Positions 23,636 to 31,829 of a DNA stretch of 31,829 nucleotides are shown piece by piece (the first letter of the stretch is position 1; the number at the start of each line of letters is the position of its first letter). Both the position numbers and the translations under genes were made by a program. Source of the stretch: an uncultured Leptotrichia sp. (GTDB lineage Bacteria > Fusobacteriota > Fusobacteriia > Fusobacteriales > Leptotrichiaceae); NCBI GenBank assembly GCA_938017765.1, contig CALIJH010000167.1, positions 1 through 31,829 on the forward strand. Direction: 5' to 3'. Below the pieces are notes generated by a model. That model did no database searches and was not told the DNA's origin. It worked only from the letters and a program-made list of their open reading frames with translations.

Positions 23636-24061
23636 ATGGGAGCGATCTTCTGGGCAATTTTGACATCAGTTTTTGCTTTACTGGAAATTATTATTCCCGG
23701 ACTTGTAACAATATGGTTAGCCTTGGCAGCTCTTGTTGTAACAGCATTAGCAGGGTTTATTAATAATTCCTATATTGAAGCTTTTATATTTTCAGTATTA
23801 TCATTGATTTTTATTTTGTTTACAAGACCTGTTTTACAAAATTATCTTAAAAAAAGAAGAAAAAATGATTTCAGCTCGGCAATGACAGGCTCGGAAATAA
23901 AAATAGAAAAAGTCATAAATACTGATAAGCCAAGAAAAGAATATGAAGTAAGATTTAAAGGTTCTATATGGACAGGCATCAGTGAAGATTTTTTTAAAGT
24001 TGGAGATGTAGTAATAATAAAAGATTTTAAAGGGAATAAAATAGTATTGGAAAGAAAATAA
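23636..24061 (+). CDS. NfeD-family membrane protein (short form)
   Basis: A 141-residue short NfeD protein: two to three N-terminal transmembrane segments (about residues 4-24, 28-44 and 50-66), a basic KKRRKN turn, then a C-terminal OB-fold-like beta domain with GSEIKIEKV and VGDVVIIKDFKGNKIVL. Short NfeD proteins partner with stomatin/SPFH proteins, and the next gene is exactly that. GAGGAGGGAG precedes the ATG. The pair is linked to membrane microdomain or protease-related quality control in other bacteria; the precise role is not settled. Confidence 0.9.
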   Translation: MGAIFWAILTSVFALLEIIIPGLVTIWLALAALVVTALAGFINNSYIEAFIFSVLSLIFILFTRPVLQNYLKKRRKNDFSSAMTGSEIKIEKVINTDKPRKEYEVRFKGSIWTGISEDFFKVGDVVIIKDFKGNKIVLERK

Positions 24062-24121
24062 AAATTTTAAAAAAGATAAATGGCAAATAAAAATCGAAAT
24101 AATAAATTTGGGAGGAAATTT

Positions 24122-25045
24122 ATGGAATTTTTATTAGTACCTTTTGTTATAGTAATTATAACAATGGCATTGATTATAGTATTTAAATCTATAAAAATAG
24201 TACCTGAATCAAGAGTTTATATAATTGAAAAATTAGGAAAATACGACCAGTCATTGGAATCGGGTCTGAACTTTATAAATCCGTTTTTTGACAGGGTATC
24301 AAGAGTAGTTTCATTGAAAGAGCAGGTCGTGGATTTTCCTCCACAGCCTGTAATTACAAAAGATAATGCAACTATGCAGATTGATACGATAATATATTTT
24401 CAGATAACAGACCCTAAATTATACACTTATGGGATAGAAAGACCTATTTCAGCCATAGAAAATCTTACTGCTACAACATTGAGAAATATAATAGGGGATA
24501 TGACTGTCGACCAGACATTGACTTCAAGGGATGTAATCAATACAAATATGCGGGTTGAACTGGATGAGGCTACTGACCCTTGGGGAATTAAAGTAAACAG
24601 AGTAGAATTGAAGAGTATAATCCCTCCAGCTGATATAAGGTCAGCAATGGAAAAGGAAATGAAGGCTGAAAGGGAAAAAAGAGCCAACATTCTCGAAGCA
24701 CAGGCAAAAAGAGAATCCGCAATATTAGTGGCTGAAGGGGAAAAACAGGCTGCAATACTTCGGGCAGAAGCAAAAAAAGAACAGCAGATAAAAGAAGCGG
24801 AAGGGGAAGCGGCAGCTATACTGTCTATTCAGAAAGCGAAAGCGGAAGCTTTAAGACTGCTGAAAGAAGCAGGTCCTACAGCAGAAGTAATTTCATTGAA
24901 AGGAATGGAGACTTTTGAGAAAGTTGCTGACGGAAAAGCTACTAAAATTATAATTCCAAGCAATATGCAAAATTTGGCAAGTATGGTAACAGGATTTGCC
25001 GAACTGAATGAAAAATACGATAATAATGTTTCTAAGGAAAAATAA
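24122..25045 (+). CDS. Stomatin-like SPFH/Band 7 membrane protein
   Basis: An SPFH-domain protein of the stomatin/QmcA type, which oligomerises into ring- or cage-like membrane assemblies. After one N-terminal transmembrane segment come the Band 7 motifs: VPESRVYIIEKLGKYDQSLE, GLNFINPFFDRV, VVDFPPQPVITKDNATM and DMTVDQTLTSRD. A long Ala/Glu/Lys-rich coiled coil (AKRESAILVAEGEKQAAI region) and a C-terminal IIPSNMQNLASM segment follow. The frame opens at 24080, but GGGAGG (24110-24115) is 6 nt from the ATG at 24122, so that start (307 residues) is preferred. It lies close behind the NfeD partner and ends before a clear terminator. Confidence 0.92.
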   Translation: MEFLLVPFVIVIITMALIIVFKSIKIVPESRVYIIEKLGKYDQSLESGLNFINPFFDRVSRVVSLKEQVVDFPPQPVITKDNATMQIDTIIYFQITDPKLYTYGIERPISAIENLTATTLRNIIGDMTVDQTLTSRDVINTNMRVELDEATDPWGIKVNRVELKSIIPPADIRSAMEKEMKAEREKRANILEAQAKRESAILVAEGEKQAAILRAEAKKEQQIKEAEGEAAAILSIQKAKAEALRLLKEAGPTAEVISLKGMETFEKVADGKATKIIIPSNMQNLASMVTGFAELNEKYDNNVSKEK

Positions 25046-25091
25046 TATTTAAATAATTAAGAGAATAAAAGTTAAAAAAAATTAGAAAAAT

Positions 25092-25118
25092 AGCCTTATT
25101 TTAAGGCTGTTTTTTTTT
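25092..25118 (+). terminator. Terminator of the NfeD-stomatin operon
   Basis: A 7-bp perfect stem AGCCTTA/TAAGGCT (25092-25098, 25102-25108), loop TTT, followed by GT and a run of T to 25118. Confidence 0.88.
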
Positions 25119-25161
25119 GCTGTTTCTAAAAAAAACTTTGTATATCAATAATTACATTAGG

Positions 25162-25190
25162 TTGAAATGATAATTAAAAAATAATAAAAT
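25162..25190 (+). promoter_or_regulatory. Likely promoter of the autotransporter gene
   Basis: TTGAAA (25162-25167), 17 bp, then TAAAAT (25185-25190). The leader to the autotransporter ATG would be about 215 nt. Confidence 0.45.
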
Positions 25191-25336
25191 TTTTAAAAAT
25201 AGATTTTTTTTATCAATATGGAGTAGACATAAAAATGAAAACGAGGTATATTTTATAAAAGAATATTAAATATTGTTTTATTTAGTATTAATATAATGGG
25301 CTATTTTTAAATTTTTGGCGAAAAAAGGAGAAAAAA

Positions 25337-25354
25337 ATGAAAAATATATTTTAA
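25337..25354 (+). CDS. Five-codon mini-ORF in the autotransporter leader
   Basis: MKNIF and a stop, preceded by AAAAGGAG (25323-25330) at a normal 6-nt spacing. It ends 57 nt before the autotransporter ATG. It could be a leader peptide acting on downstream translation, or chance. No other leader signal is seen. Confidence 0.3.
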   Translation: MKNIF

Positions 25355-25411
25355 CAGAACTATTTATTCACTAAAAATTAAATTTTCAAGCATAAAAGGA
25401 GGAAAAAGTAT

Positions 25412-28400
25412 ATGATCAGTAATTTAGAAAAATTGAAAAAGGAGCTGAAATCTTTTGCAAAGAGGACAAAGGACTTTAAATACACGGATTCCGTATTGAT
25501 ATTGTTTCTTTTAGTAGGGGTTATAAGTCTTGTAGAAACGACTAATCTTTTCGCTGCCGGAGACAGTATAGGAGAGCAGAGAAAACAACTCAACAGTTCT
25601 ATCAGCAATATGAAACAGTCAATCAGAAAAGCACGGACAGAAAATAACAAACTTCTCAGTTCTGCCACAATAGAGCTTATCCAATTAATGGAACAGGGAG
25701 ATCATGTTGTAAAATCGCCTTGGAGTTCGTGGCAGTTTGGACAGAATTTTGAATATAATAATTGGCGTGGAACTTTTAAAGGGCGTGGAGACAAAACGGA
25801 AAAATATCCTTACGAAGGTTTATTTAAAAGGGGAAATTCCATATTTGAAAGATATGCTTCCCCTATCAGCCCAAACTATGACAGACTCTCGGCAATTTCA
25901 TCATTAAATAAAACGGATATATATTCGGCTTCATCGAATAATAGAGAAGGGATAGAGCCGGGTTATGGACTTGTGCGTATTCGTCAGGCGCAGGAGCCAA
26001 TTGTTGCAATTAATGTAGATGCTTCGATAAGACCAAAAGTGGTAGATGTGAGTATTCCAAATTTGGGAATACAGGCACCTTCATTAAATGCATTGAACGT
26101 ACCTAACTTAATTCCGCCTTCACTTAACATACCTACACCTGACCCGATTGTAGTACCTGACAAGACACCTAACATTGTGATAAATCCAACATTGGATTAC
26201 CGTTTTGCCGGGCGTAATATAGATGGTTTAGGATGGCCTCACAGAAGAGAAGCTAATGGACAAGGTAAACATTTCTGGTCCGGATGGAATCCGGATACAA
26301 ATCAGAAAGATAGAAGATCAGTATGGAAACATTCTTTAATTGGTGGGACACCTGATCCTATAAGAGTTCCAAACTTGATGTATGTAAATGCGGTAAACAG
26401 AAATCCGGGTTCAAGATGGAGAGCTTGGGATGCTACAATTGATATAGCCGGAGACCCTAGCTGGGGAGGAAGCGGACCAAATGATGCCAGAGGAACTATA
26501 GGAATCCATACAGTATGGGACGGAAGTATTGAAAACATACATGCAACTCTTCATGGATATTCAGCTTTTATTGCAACAGAAGGGTGGCATAGTGGAAAAG
26601 TAGATATAATTAATACAACTGTAGATGTTCAGGGAGAATACAATACAGTATTTCATAATTATCCGGGAGCATACTATACAATAGGAATAAATAATAATGA
26701 TTATCAGTCTTATCATCAAAGAGGGAAATATAGCGGAGATTTGAGAATAAATATAAATGCCAATAATAACTATATTTATACTGTTATGGGAGTTCAGGGA
26801 GCATATAAATATGACAATCTCTCAGACTATGTTATAAATGGTAATGGTAATATTGTTTATTTAGGAATAGGATATGTTCCAAATCTTGATACCCTTAGAA
26901 ATGGAGAAACAGGATTTCAAACTGGTAGGCCGATGATATCGGATTTGCGTCATGACGAAAACTTGACTCCTGTTATTCAGTTAGGAACACAAACAGGGGC
27001 GATACGTGTAAATGGTAATGGAAATGTTGGATTAATGTTTGAAAACTTGTATAGAAATTTCCATACCGGAGATAATTTGCCATACAATTCGCTTCATGAT
27101 TTCCGTGATTATGTTGAAGTAGAGCAAAATGGTTGGGCGAAAAGTGTAATAGGTATTTATCAAGGGGAAATTGAAATGGGAATGAAAATAGGAGAAACTT
27201 CTGAATCTAAAGGAAATGTAGGAATAATTTCAAGATCCGGTCAAAGGTCGTACATAATTCCAAGCTATGATTTGGGGGCACCTGATGATTATCTGAAACA
27301 AAAGTCTATAGATATAGCTTTTAATACAAAAGGAGTAACTTCACAGGGAATTCCGCTACTTGATGACGACCCGATACATAACCTTGAAATAGCAAAGGCT
27401 GAAATTTATTATGGTAAATATTCAACAGACGGAATATCTATTATAGCAGACAGAGGAACGGTAATAGATGTGGCAAGACCTGATAAAGCTAAAACTCCGT
27501 ATGTTCCTGATACAGATCCTAATGATGGCATTGATGACTCAAGAGCTGAACAACGTCAACCATACAAGGATGTAACTCCTTCAACTTCAATAAATGATTC
27601 AGCAGGAACAGTAATAAGTTCTGTAGATGATACAGTAAACCAAGCAGCGACAGGAACAATTATCGCTTATTCAAAAGGTGTTTGGAATAATGAATTTATG
27701 AACTCGAATATGTATAGCGATCCTATTGTAGATCTTTATGGTAAACCGAGTGAAGTTAATCTTTATGCGCCTGTAAGGCTGTCAGGAAGATCAGGATTTA
27801 CGCCTTCCGGTCAGGTAAATCCGTCAATTGCATTGTTTACCGAAGAATCCGGAATAATTAATGCTAAAGAAAAAGTTACTGCAATGGGATACGGATCAAT
27901 AGTTGCGTATGCAATGAACTATGGGGTTATAAATGCTGAAAAAGAAATTGTGGCTAAAGATGAATGGGCAGCAACAGATGACGCAACAAAGCCTTATCTA
28001 TATAATAATGTAGGGGCTTATGCCGGCTCTCTCGGTACAGTAAATGTAACTGGAAATGTAGATGTTCACGGTATAGGAGCTATGGCTTCAGGAGCGTATG
28101 CCGTCGTAAATCTTAACGGAACGGGAAATACAATCAGAACAGGAACAAAAGGTGGATTGGTCGCAACTCAAGGTGGAATAGTAAACTTTAAGGGTGGTAC
28201 AATTACACACGCTGAAAATGAAGAAGATGACCACGATTCAAGTACGCCAATGTTTGCTGATGCGACATCACACATAAACTTTACAGGACCTACAACAATT
28301 AACATTGCAAACGGTATCCTTATGCCGGGAACAACAGCCGATTATGAGGCAACAACTCCTAACGTTACAAAATATAACGGAATGAACAATGTAACAATAA

Positions 28401-31400
28401 ACTTGACAGGAGATGACGTTGTATTGCGTTCAAATAACGGACATGCACCTTTCCATTGGACCGGAGGTTCAATTATTGGAATAATAAAGAATGATATGAA
28501 ACTTGCAGCATTTAATGACAACGGGCATGTTCTTAAAATTTACTATATAAACGGACAGACATTTATAGATACTGATGTCAACTTGGATGACAATACAAAT
28601 GACTTTAACCGTATCAAAATGTCAAGAGAGCTTGTAACAATAAGTTCGGGAGTAGTAATAGGATCTTCTCAAGGAAAAGGGCTTGCAATGGGATCTAACA
28701 GCTCTGCGACGTCAGTTAATGATTCAGGGTATATAAATAAAGGCTCTTTAAACATTACTGGAGGAAATATTAACACAACAGCTGGACTTAATACAAGTTA
28801 CGGATTTATGGACAATCAGGGAATGGTTTATCTTGATAGCGGAATAGGTCTTTATGGAGTAAATGGAAGTAAATTCCTAAATAACACTAACGGAACAATC
28901 TATACTACCGGACAGGGAGTTGGAATGGCAGCGTTCGCTTCTGCTACATCGGGACTTCAAGACTACGGAACAGATAAAAAAATTAAAAACAGTGCATTAG
29001 GACTTCCAAATGGATTGACTGCCTCTGACAAAGTTCTTGATATGGAAAATAAAGGTATAATAGAAATAGATGGAGCACAGTCGGTAGGTATCTTTGGACA
29101 GACAAACGAAGTTGCCGCAACAAGAAGAACGCCGGCAACTCCAGCAGGACTTCTTACAGCACAAAACGGACTTATCACAAATACAGGTAGAATAATAATG
29201 AACGGAGACGAGTCTGTAGGTATCCTTGCCAAGAGAGTAACTGTAAATTTAGGCGGAACCGGAAGTTCGGATATTATTGTAGGAAATAAGGGTATTGGAG
29301 TATATACAGAAAAAACTCCTGTAAATATCGTATCTGCTACAGGAATTGAAGTGAAGGACAAAGGAGTCGGAGTATTCGTTAAAAATGACGGAAGTACAAT
29401 TTCAGGTTCGCCGCTTGAAATCAAATATACAGGTGCCGCTAATGAATCAGCAGCAGGAATATTCTATGAAGGCGGGACAAACCATACAAATACAGTAGAT
29501 GTAAATATGGTAAACAGAACAAGTGATAACGGAATTGTAGGAATATTCATAAATAACAGCGGAACACTTACAAATAACGCAACAATAAAAGACTTGAGCG
29601 GAAAAGGTTACGGAATCTACTCCCAAGGAGGAGATGTAGTTAATAACGGAACGCTCGTAATGGGAGAAGCCGGAAAAGGTATTTTAAGTACAGGCGGAAA
29701 TGTAACACTTGCACCCGGCTCAACAATCACATTAGGGCAAAATAATGCAATCGGTGTATATGCATTAGGTTCAGGAAGTACGGTTACAGCACAAAATGGA
29801 GCAAATATGACAATTGGAGACGGTTCATACGGATTCGTAAATAAAGGGAACGGAAATACGATAACAAGTAACGTGGCTTCACAAAGTCTACCAACTAACG
29901 CTGTATATGTTTATTCAGCTGACGGAGCGGGAACTGTAACAAATAATACACAGTTAGTTTCGACAGGTTCGGCTAACTATGGTATCTATGCAGCAGGAAA
30001 CATTGTAAATGATGCAGACATCAACTTCTCAAATGGAATTGGAAACGTAGGTATTTACAGTATAAATGGCGGTACTGCGGTAAATAAAATTGGAAGAAAA
30101 ATAACAGTAGGAGCTTCAAACCCGGATCCTAGGGAAAATCAATACGCAATCGGTATGGCGGCAGGATATGTAGGAGATTCGCAAATCGGTCCATATACAG
30201 GAAATATAACAAACTACGGTACAATTGATGTAAATGGTGAACTTGGTATCGGAATGTATGGAGCAACAGCTGGAACAACAGTAATAAATAACGGAACAAT
30301 AAACCTTAATGCAAGCAATACTACCGGAATGTACCTTGACAAAGGGGCATACGGTATAAACAACGGTATCATTAAATCTAATGGAACGGGACTTAAAAAA
30401 GTAATCGGAGTAGTTGTAAAATCAGGTTCGACTATTGAAAACAATGGAGTAATTGACATTGACGCTAAACAAGCGGTAGGATTGCTGACAAAAAGAGATG
30501 AAAGCGGAAACAATCCCGGAATTATAAGAAACTATGGAACATTGCACATAAGAGGGGTAGGCGCAACAGATGTCTATGAAACGCCTGCAAGGGAAGATAT
30601 TGGCAAAAATATGGCAGGAGTAAACATTCATGCACCGGCAGGGTCATCAGTAGCAACAATAACAGTAAACGGAGTACCTGTAGTACCTGAAATTGCAACA
30701 ACAACAGCTGAAGAATATACACCTATGGAAGTATCAACAATAGGAATGTATATTGATACGTCAAACAAGAGATTTACAACACCGGTTACAGGGCTAAGAT
30801 CGCTTGACAACCTTACAAATGCAGATTTGATAATCGGTACAGAAGCTGCTCGAAATACAACGAGCAAATATATCCAAATTTCTGAAAGAATATTGAAGCC
30901 GTATAACGATATGATAATTGCAAATCCTCAAATAGAAAAATGGAATATTTATGCAGGATCGCTTACTTGGATGGCAAGTATATCTCAAAATCAGACTGAC
31001 GGAACTATCCAGAATGCATACTTGGCTAAGGTACCATATACTGCGTGGGCAGGAGATAGAAGACTGTCAGGCATCAGTTCAGGTGATGAAGAGAGTAAAG
31101 CACCTAATACATTCAACTTTTTGAATGGTCTGGAACAAAGATACGGAGTGGAAGCAATAGGGACAGGAGAAAATAATCTGTTTCAAAAATTAAACAATAT
31201 AGGAAACAACGAAGAAGTGTTATTCTTCCAAGCAATAGATGAAATGATGGGACATCAGTATGCAAACGTGCAGCAGAGAATAAGCAGTACAGGAAAAGCC
31301 CTTGACAAAGAGATAAATAAACTGGGAAGAGAATGGGATACATCTTCGAAGAAATCAAACAAGATAACAACATTCGGTATAAGGGACGAGTATAAGACAA

Positions 31401-31829
31401 ATACAGCGGGAGTAATAAACTATACAAATAACGGATACGGAGTGGCTTATATAAATGAAAATGAAACGTTAAAACTTGGAAACAGCTCGGGCTGGTATGC
31501 AGGAGTAATACATAACAGTTTTAAATTTAAAGATATAGGAAAATCAAAAGAGAATACAACGATGCTGAAACTGGGAGTATATAAGACAAAAGCCTTTGAT
31601 AATAACGGAAGTCTGCAATGGACGATATCGGGAGAAGGATTTGTAAGTAGAAGTGAAATGGAAAGAAAATATCTTGTAGTAGATGAAGTTTTTAAAGCGA
31701 AGTCAGACTATACGTCATACGGAGTGGCAATGAAAAATGAAATCAGTAAAGAATTTAGAACGAGTGAAAATACAAGCATAAGACCGTATGGAAGTATAAA
31801 GTTTGAATACGGAAAGACAGGAAAGATAA
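25412..31829 (+). CDS. Autotransporter adhesin-like protein (type V secretion), 3' end cut by window
   Basis: One frame stays open from the ATG at 25412 (AAAGGAGG upstream) to the window edge, at least 2,139 codons. I checked the frame at several points and found no break. Residues 1-49 are an extended signal peptide: a charged leader, hydrophobic core about 28-41, then NLFAAG. A coiled coil (about 52-90) and an aromatic/Gly segment follow, then a Pro-rich linker around residues 205-260 (PSLN, PNLIPP, TPDP). Next comes a very long passenger of Gly/Asn/Thr-rich beta-strand repeats, such as NNGTI and NGxGNT turns, typical of a right-handed beta-helix on the cell surface. The C-terminal beta-barrel translocator appears to start near 31350 (FGIRDEYKTN onward) and is incomplete; perhaps 100 or more residues and the terminal aromatic lie outside. 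It is probably an adhesin or surface-layer-like protein, but the specific binding partner is unknown. Confidence 0.9.
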   Translation, partial: MISNLEKLKKELKSFAKRTKDFKYTDSVLILFLLVGVISLVETTNLFAAGDSIGEQRKQLNSSISNMKQSIRKARTENNKLLSSATIELIQLMEQGDHVVKSPWSSWQFGQNFEYNNWRGTFKGRGDKTEKYPYEGLFKRGNSIFERYASPISPNYDRLSAISSLNKTDIYSASSNNREGIEPGYGLVRIRQAQEPIVAINVDASIRPKVVDVSIPNLGIQAPSLNALNVPNLIPPSLNIPTPDPIVVPDKTPNIVINPTLDYRFAGRNIDGLGWPHRREANGQGKHFWSGWNPDTNQKDRRSVWKHSLIGGTPDPIRVPNLMYVNAVNRNPGSRWRAWDATIDIAGDPSWGGSGPNDARGTIGIHTVWDGSIENIHATLHGYSAFIATEGWHSGKVDIINTTVDVQGEYNTVFHNYPGAYYTIGINNNDYQSYHQRGKYSGDLRININANNNYIYTVMGVQGAYKYDNLSDYVINGNGNIVYLGIGYVPNLDTLRNGETGFQTGRPMISDLRHDENLTPVIQLGTQTGAIRVNGNGNVGLMFENLYRNFHTGDNLPYNSLHDFRDYVEVEQNGWAKSVIGIYQGEIEMGMKIGETSESKGNVGIISRSGQRSYIIPSYDLGAPDDYLKQKSIDIAFNTKGVTSQGIPLLDDDPIHNLEIAKAEIYYGKYSTDGISIIADRGTVIDVARPDKAKTPYVPDTDPNDGIDDSRAEQRQPYKDVTPSTSINDSAGTVISSVDDTVNQAATGTIIAYSKGVWNNEFMNSNMYSDPIVDLYGKPSEVNLYAPVRLSGRSGFTPSGQVNPSIALFTEESGIINAKEKVTAMGYGSIVAYAMNYGVINAEKEIVAKDEWAATDDATKPYLYNNVGAYAGSLGTVNVTGNVDVHGIGAMASGAYAVVNLNGTGNTIRTGTKGGLVATQGGIVNFKGGTITHAENEEDDHDSSTPMFADATSHINFTGPTTINIANGILMPGTTADYEATTPNVTKYNGMNNVTINLTGDDVVLRSNNGHAPFHWTGGSIIGIIKNDMKLAAFNDNGHVLKIYYINGQTFIDTDVNLDDNTNDFNRIKMSRELVTISSGVVIGSSQGKGLAMGSNSSATSVNDSGYINKGSLNITGGNINTTAGLNTSYGFMDNQGMVYLDSGIGLYGVNGSKFLNNTNGTIYTTGQGVGMAAFASATSGLQDYGTDKKIKNSALGLPNGLTASDKVLDMENKGIIEIDGAQSVGIFGQTNEVAATRRTPATPAGLLTAQNGLITNTGRIIMNGDESVGILAKRVTVNLGGTGSSDIIVGNKGIGVYTEKTPVNIVSATGIEVKDKGVGVFVKNDGSTISGSPLEIKYTGAANESAAGIFYEGGTNHTNTVDVNMVNRTSDNGIVGIFINNSGTLTNNATIKDLSGKGYGIYSQGGDVVNNGTLVMGEAGKGILSTGGNVTLAPGSTITLGQNNAIGVYALGSGSTVTAQNGANMTIGDGSYGFVNKGNGNTITSNVASQSLPTNAVYVYSADGAGTVTNNTQLVSTGSANYGIYAAGNIVNDADINFSNGIGNVGIYSINGGTAVNKIGRKITVGASNPDPRENQYAIGMAAGYVGDSQIGPYTGNITNYGTIDVNGELGIGMYGATAGTTVINNGTINLNASNTTGMYLDKGAYGINNGIIKSNGTGLKKVIGVVVKSGSTIENNGVIDIDAKQAVGLLTKRDESGNNPGIIRNYGTLHIRGVGATDVYETPAREDIGKNMAGVNIHAPAGSSVATITVNGVPVVPEIATTTAEEYTPMEVSTIGMYIDTSNKRFTTPVTGLRSLDNLTNADLIIGTEAARNTTSKYIQISERILKPYNDMIIANPQIEKWNIYAGSLTWMASISQNQTDGTIQNAYLAKVPYTAWAGDRRLSGISSGDEESKAPNTFNFLNGLEQRYGVEAIGTGENNLFQKLNNIGNNEEVLFFQAIDEMMGHQYANVQQRISSTGKALDKEINKLGREWDTSSKKSNKITTFGIRDEYKTNTAGVINYTNNGYGVAYINENETLKLGNSSGWYAGVIHNSFKFKDIGKSKENTTMLKLGVYKTKAFDNNGSLQWTISGEGFVSRSEMERKYLVVDEVFKAKSDYTSYGVAMKNEISKEFRTSENTSIRPYGSIKFEYGKTGKI

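Noticed and set aside
28963..31427. Minus-strand ORFs of up to 153 codons opposite the autotransporter
   Set aside because: The repetitive, Gly/Thr-rich codons of the real gene leave the opposite strand open. The products are low-complexity Ser/Pro/Leu strings without starts supported by ribosome sites.
1..31829. tRNA, rRNA, insertion sequence or prophage genes
   Set aside because: No cloverleaf with a TTC arm, rRNA segment, transposase, integrase or terminal inverted repeats with target duplications was recognised by eye. Short RNA genes could still be missed without a covariance search.

Overview
The window is strongly AT-rich bacterial DNA with short intergenic gaps and a gene content typical of the Fusobacteriota, most likely a Leptotrichia-like member of the Leptotrichiaceae. 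The best taxonomic marker is the large autotransporter at the right edge. Its N-terminus (long charged extension, hydrophobic core, NLFAAG cleavage region, then a coiled coil) is the type seen in Leptotrichia and Sebaldella. Species cannot be assigned from sequence alone.

Layout. (1) 150-420: a compact locus that looks like a type I toxin-antitoxin module. It has an 18-residue hydrophobic peptide with its own promoter and Shine-Dalgarno, preceded on the same strand by a short RNA with its own promoter and a perfect terminator. That RNA is complementary to both ends of the peptide mRNA. (2) 411-3218: clpB on the minus strand with a consensus promoter and a CIRCE-type HrcA operator at its start site. 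(3) 3455-5815: a small secreted protein and a GT4 glycosyltransferase. (4) 6056-10845: an iron-uptake operon, efeO-efeB-efeU, followed by tatC-tatA, so the Tat substrate EfeB and a minimal Tat translocase sit together. (5) 11213-14265: a three-gene cassette made of a leaderless ABC-type binding protein, a HypB/UreG/CobW-like P-loop protein with two CxxC pairs, and a permease-free ABC ATPase. The binding protein and the ATPase share an N-terminal DUF1858-like motif at identical residue positions. I do not recognise a characterised system with this make-up; it is a strong candidate for something undescribed. (6) 14486-17377: minus-strand YoaK/DUF1275, a Crp-family regulator and DUF554, with a candidate long-hairpin non-coding RNA (perhaps 6S-like) behind a perfect consensus promoter at 15331-15586. 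(7) 17778-23365: housekeeping genes rplS, lepB, a GNAT acetyltransferase and valS. (8) 23461-25045: a 39-residue lipoprotein behind a triplicated Shine-Dalgarno repeat, then an NfeD-stomatin pair. (9) 25412 to the end: an autotransporter of at least 2,139 codons, cut by the window edge inside its beta-barrel.

How the genes work together. EfeO/EfeB/EfeU are expected to capture and import iron, with EfeB exported by TatA/TatC. The following cassette may handle a metal or metal complex inside the cell, but that is inference. lepB, tatAC and the autotransporter share the export theme without being an operon. Several start codons were moved from the longest frame because the Shine-Dalgarno points to a different codon (clpB, tatC, rplS, the stomatin gene). 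Promoters and RNAs were called by eye from motifs and complementarity and have not been tested computationally.
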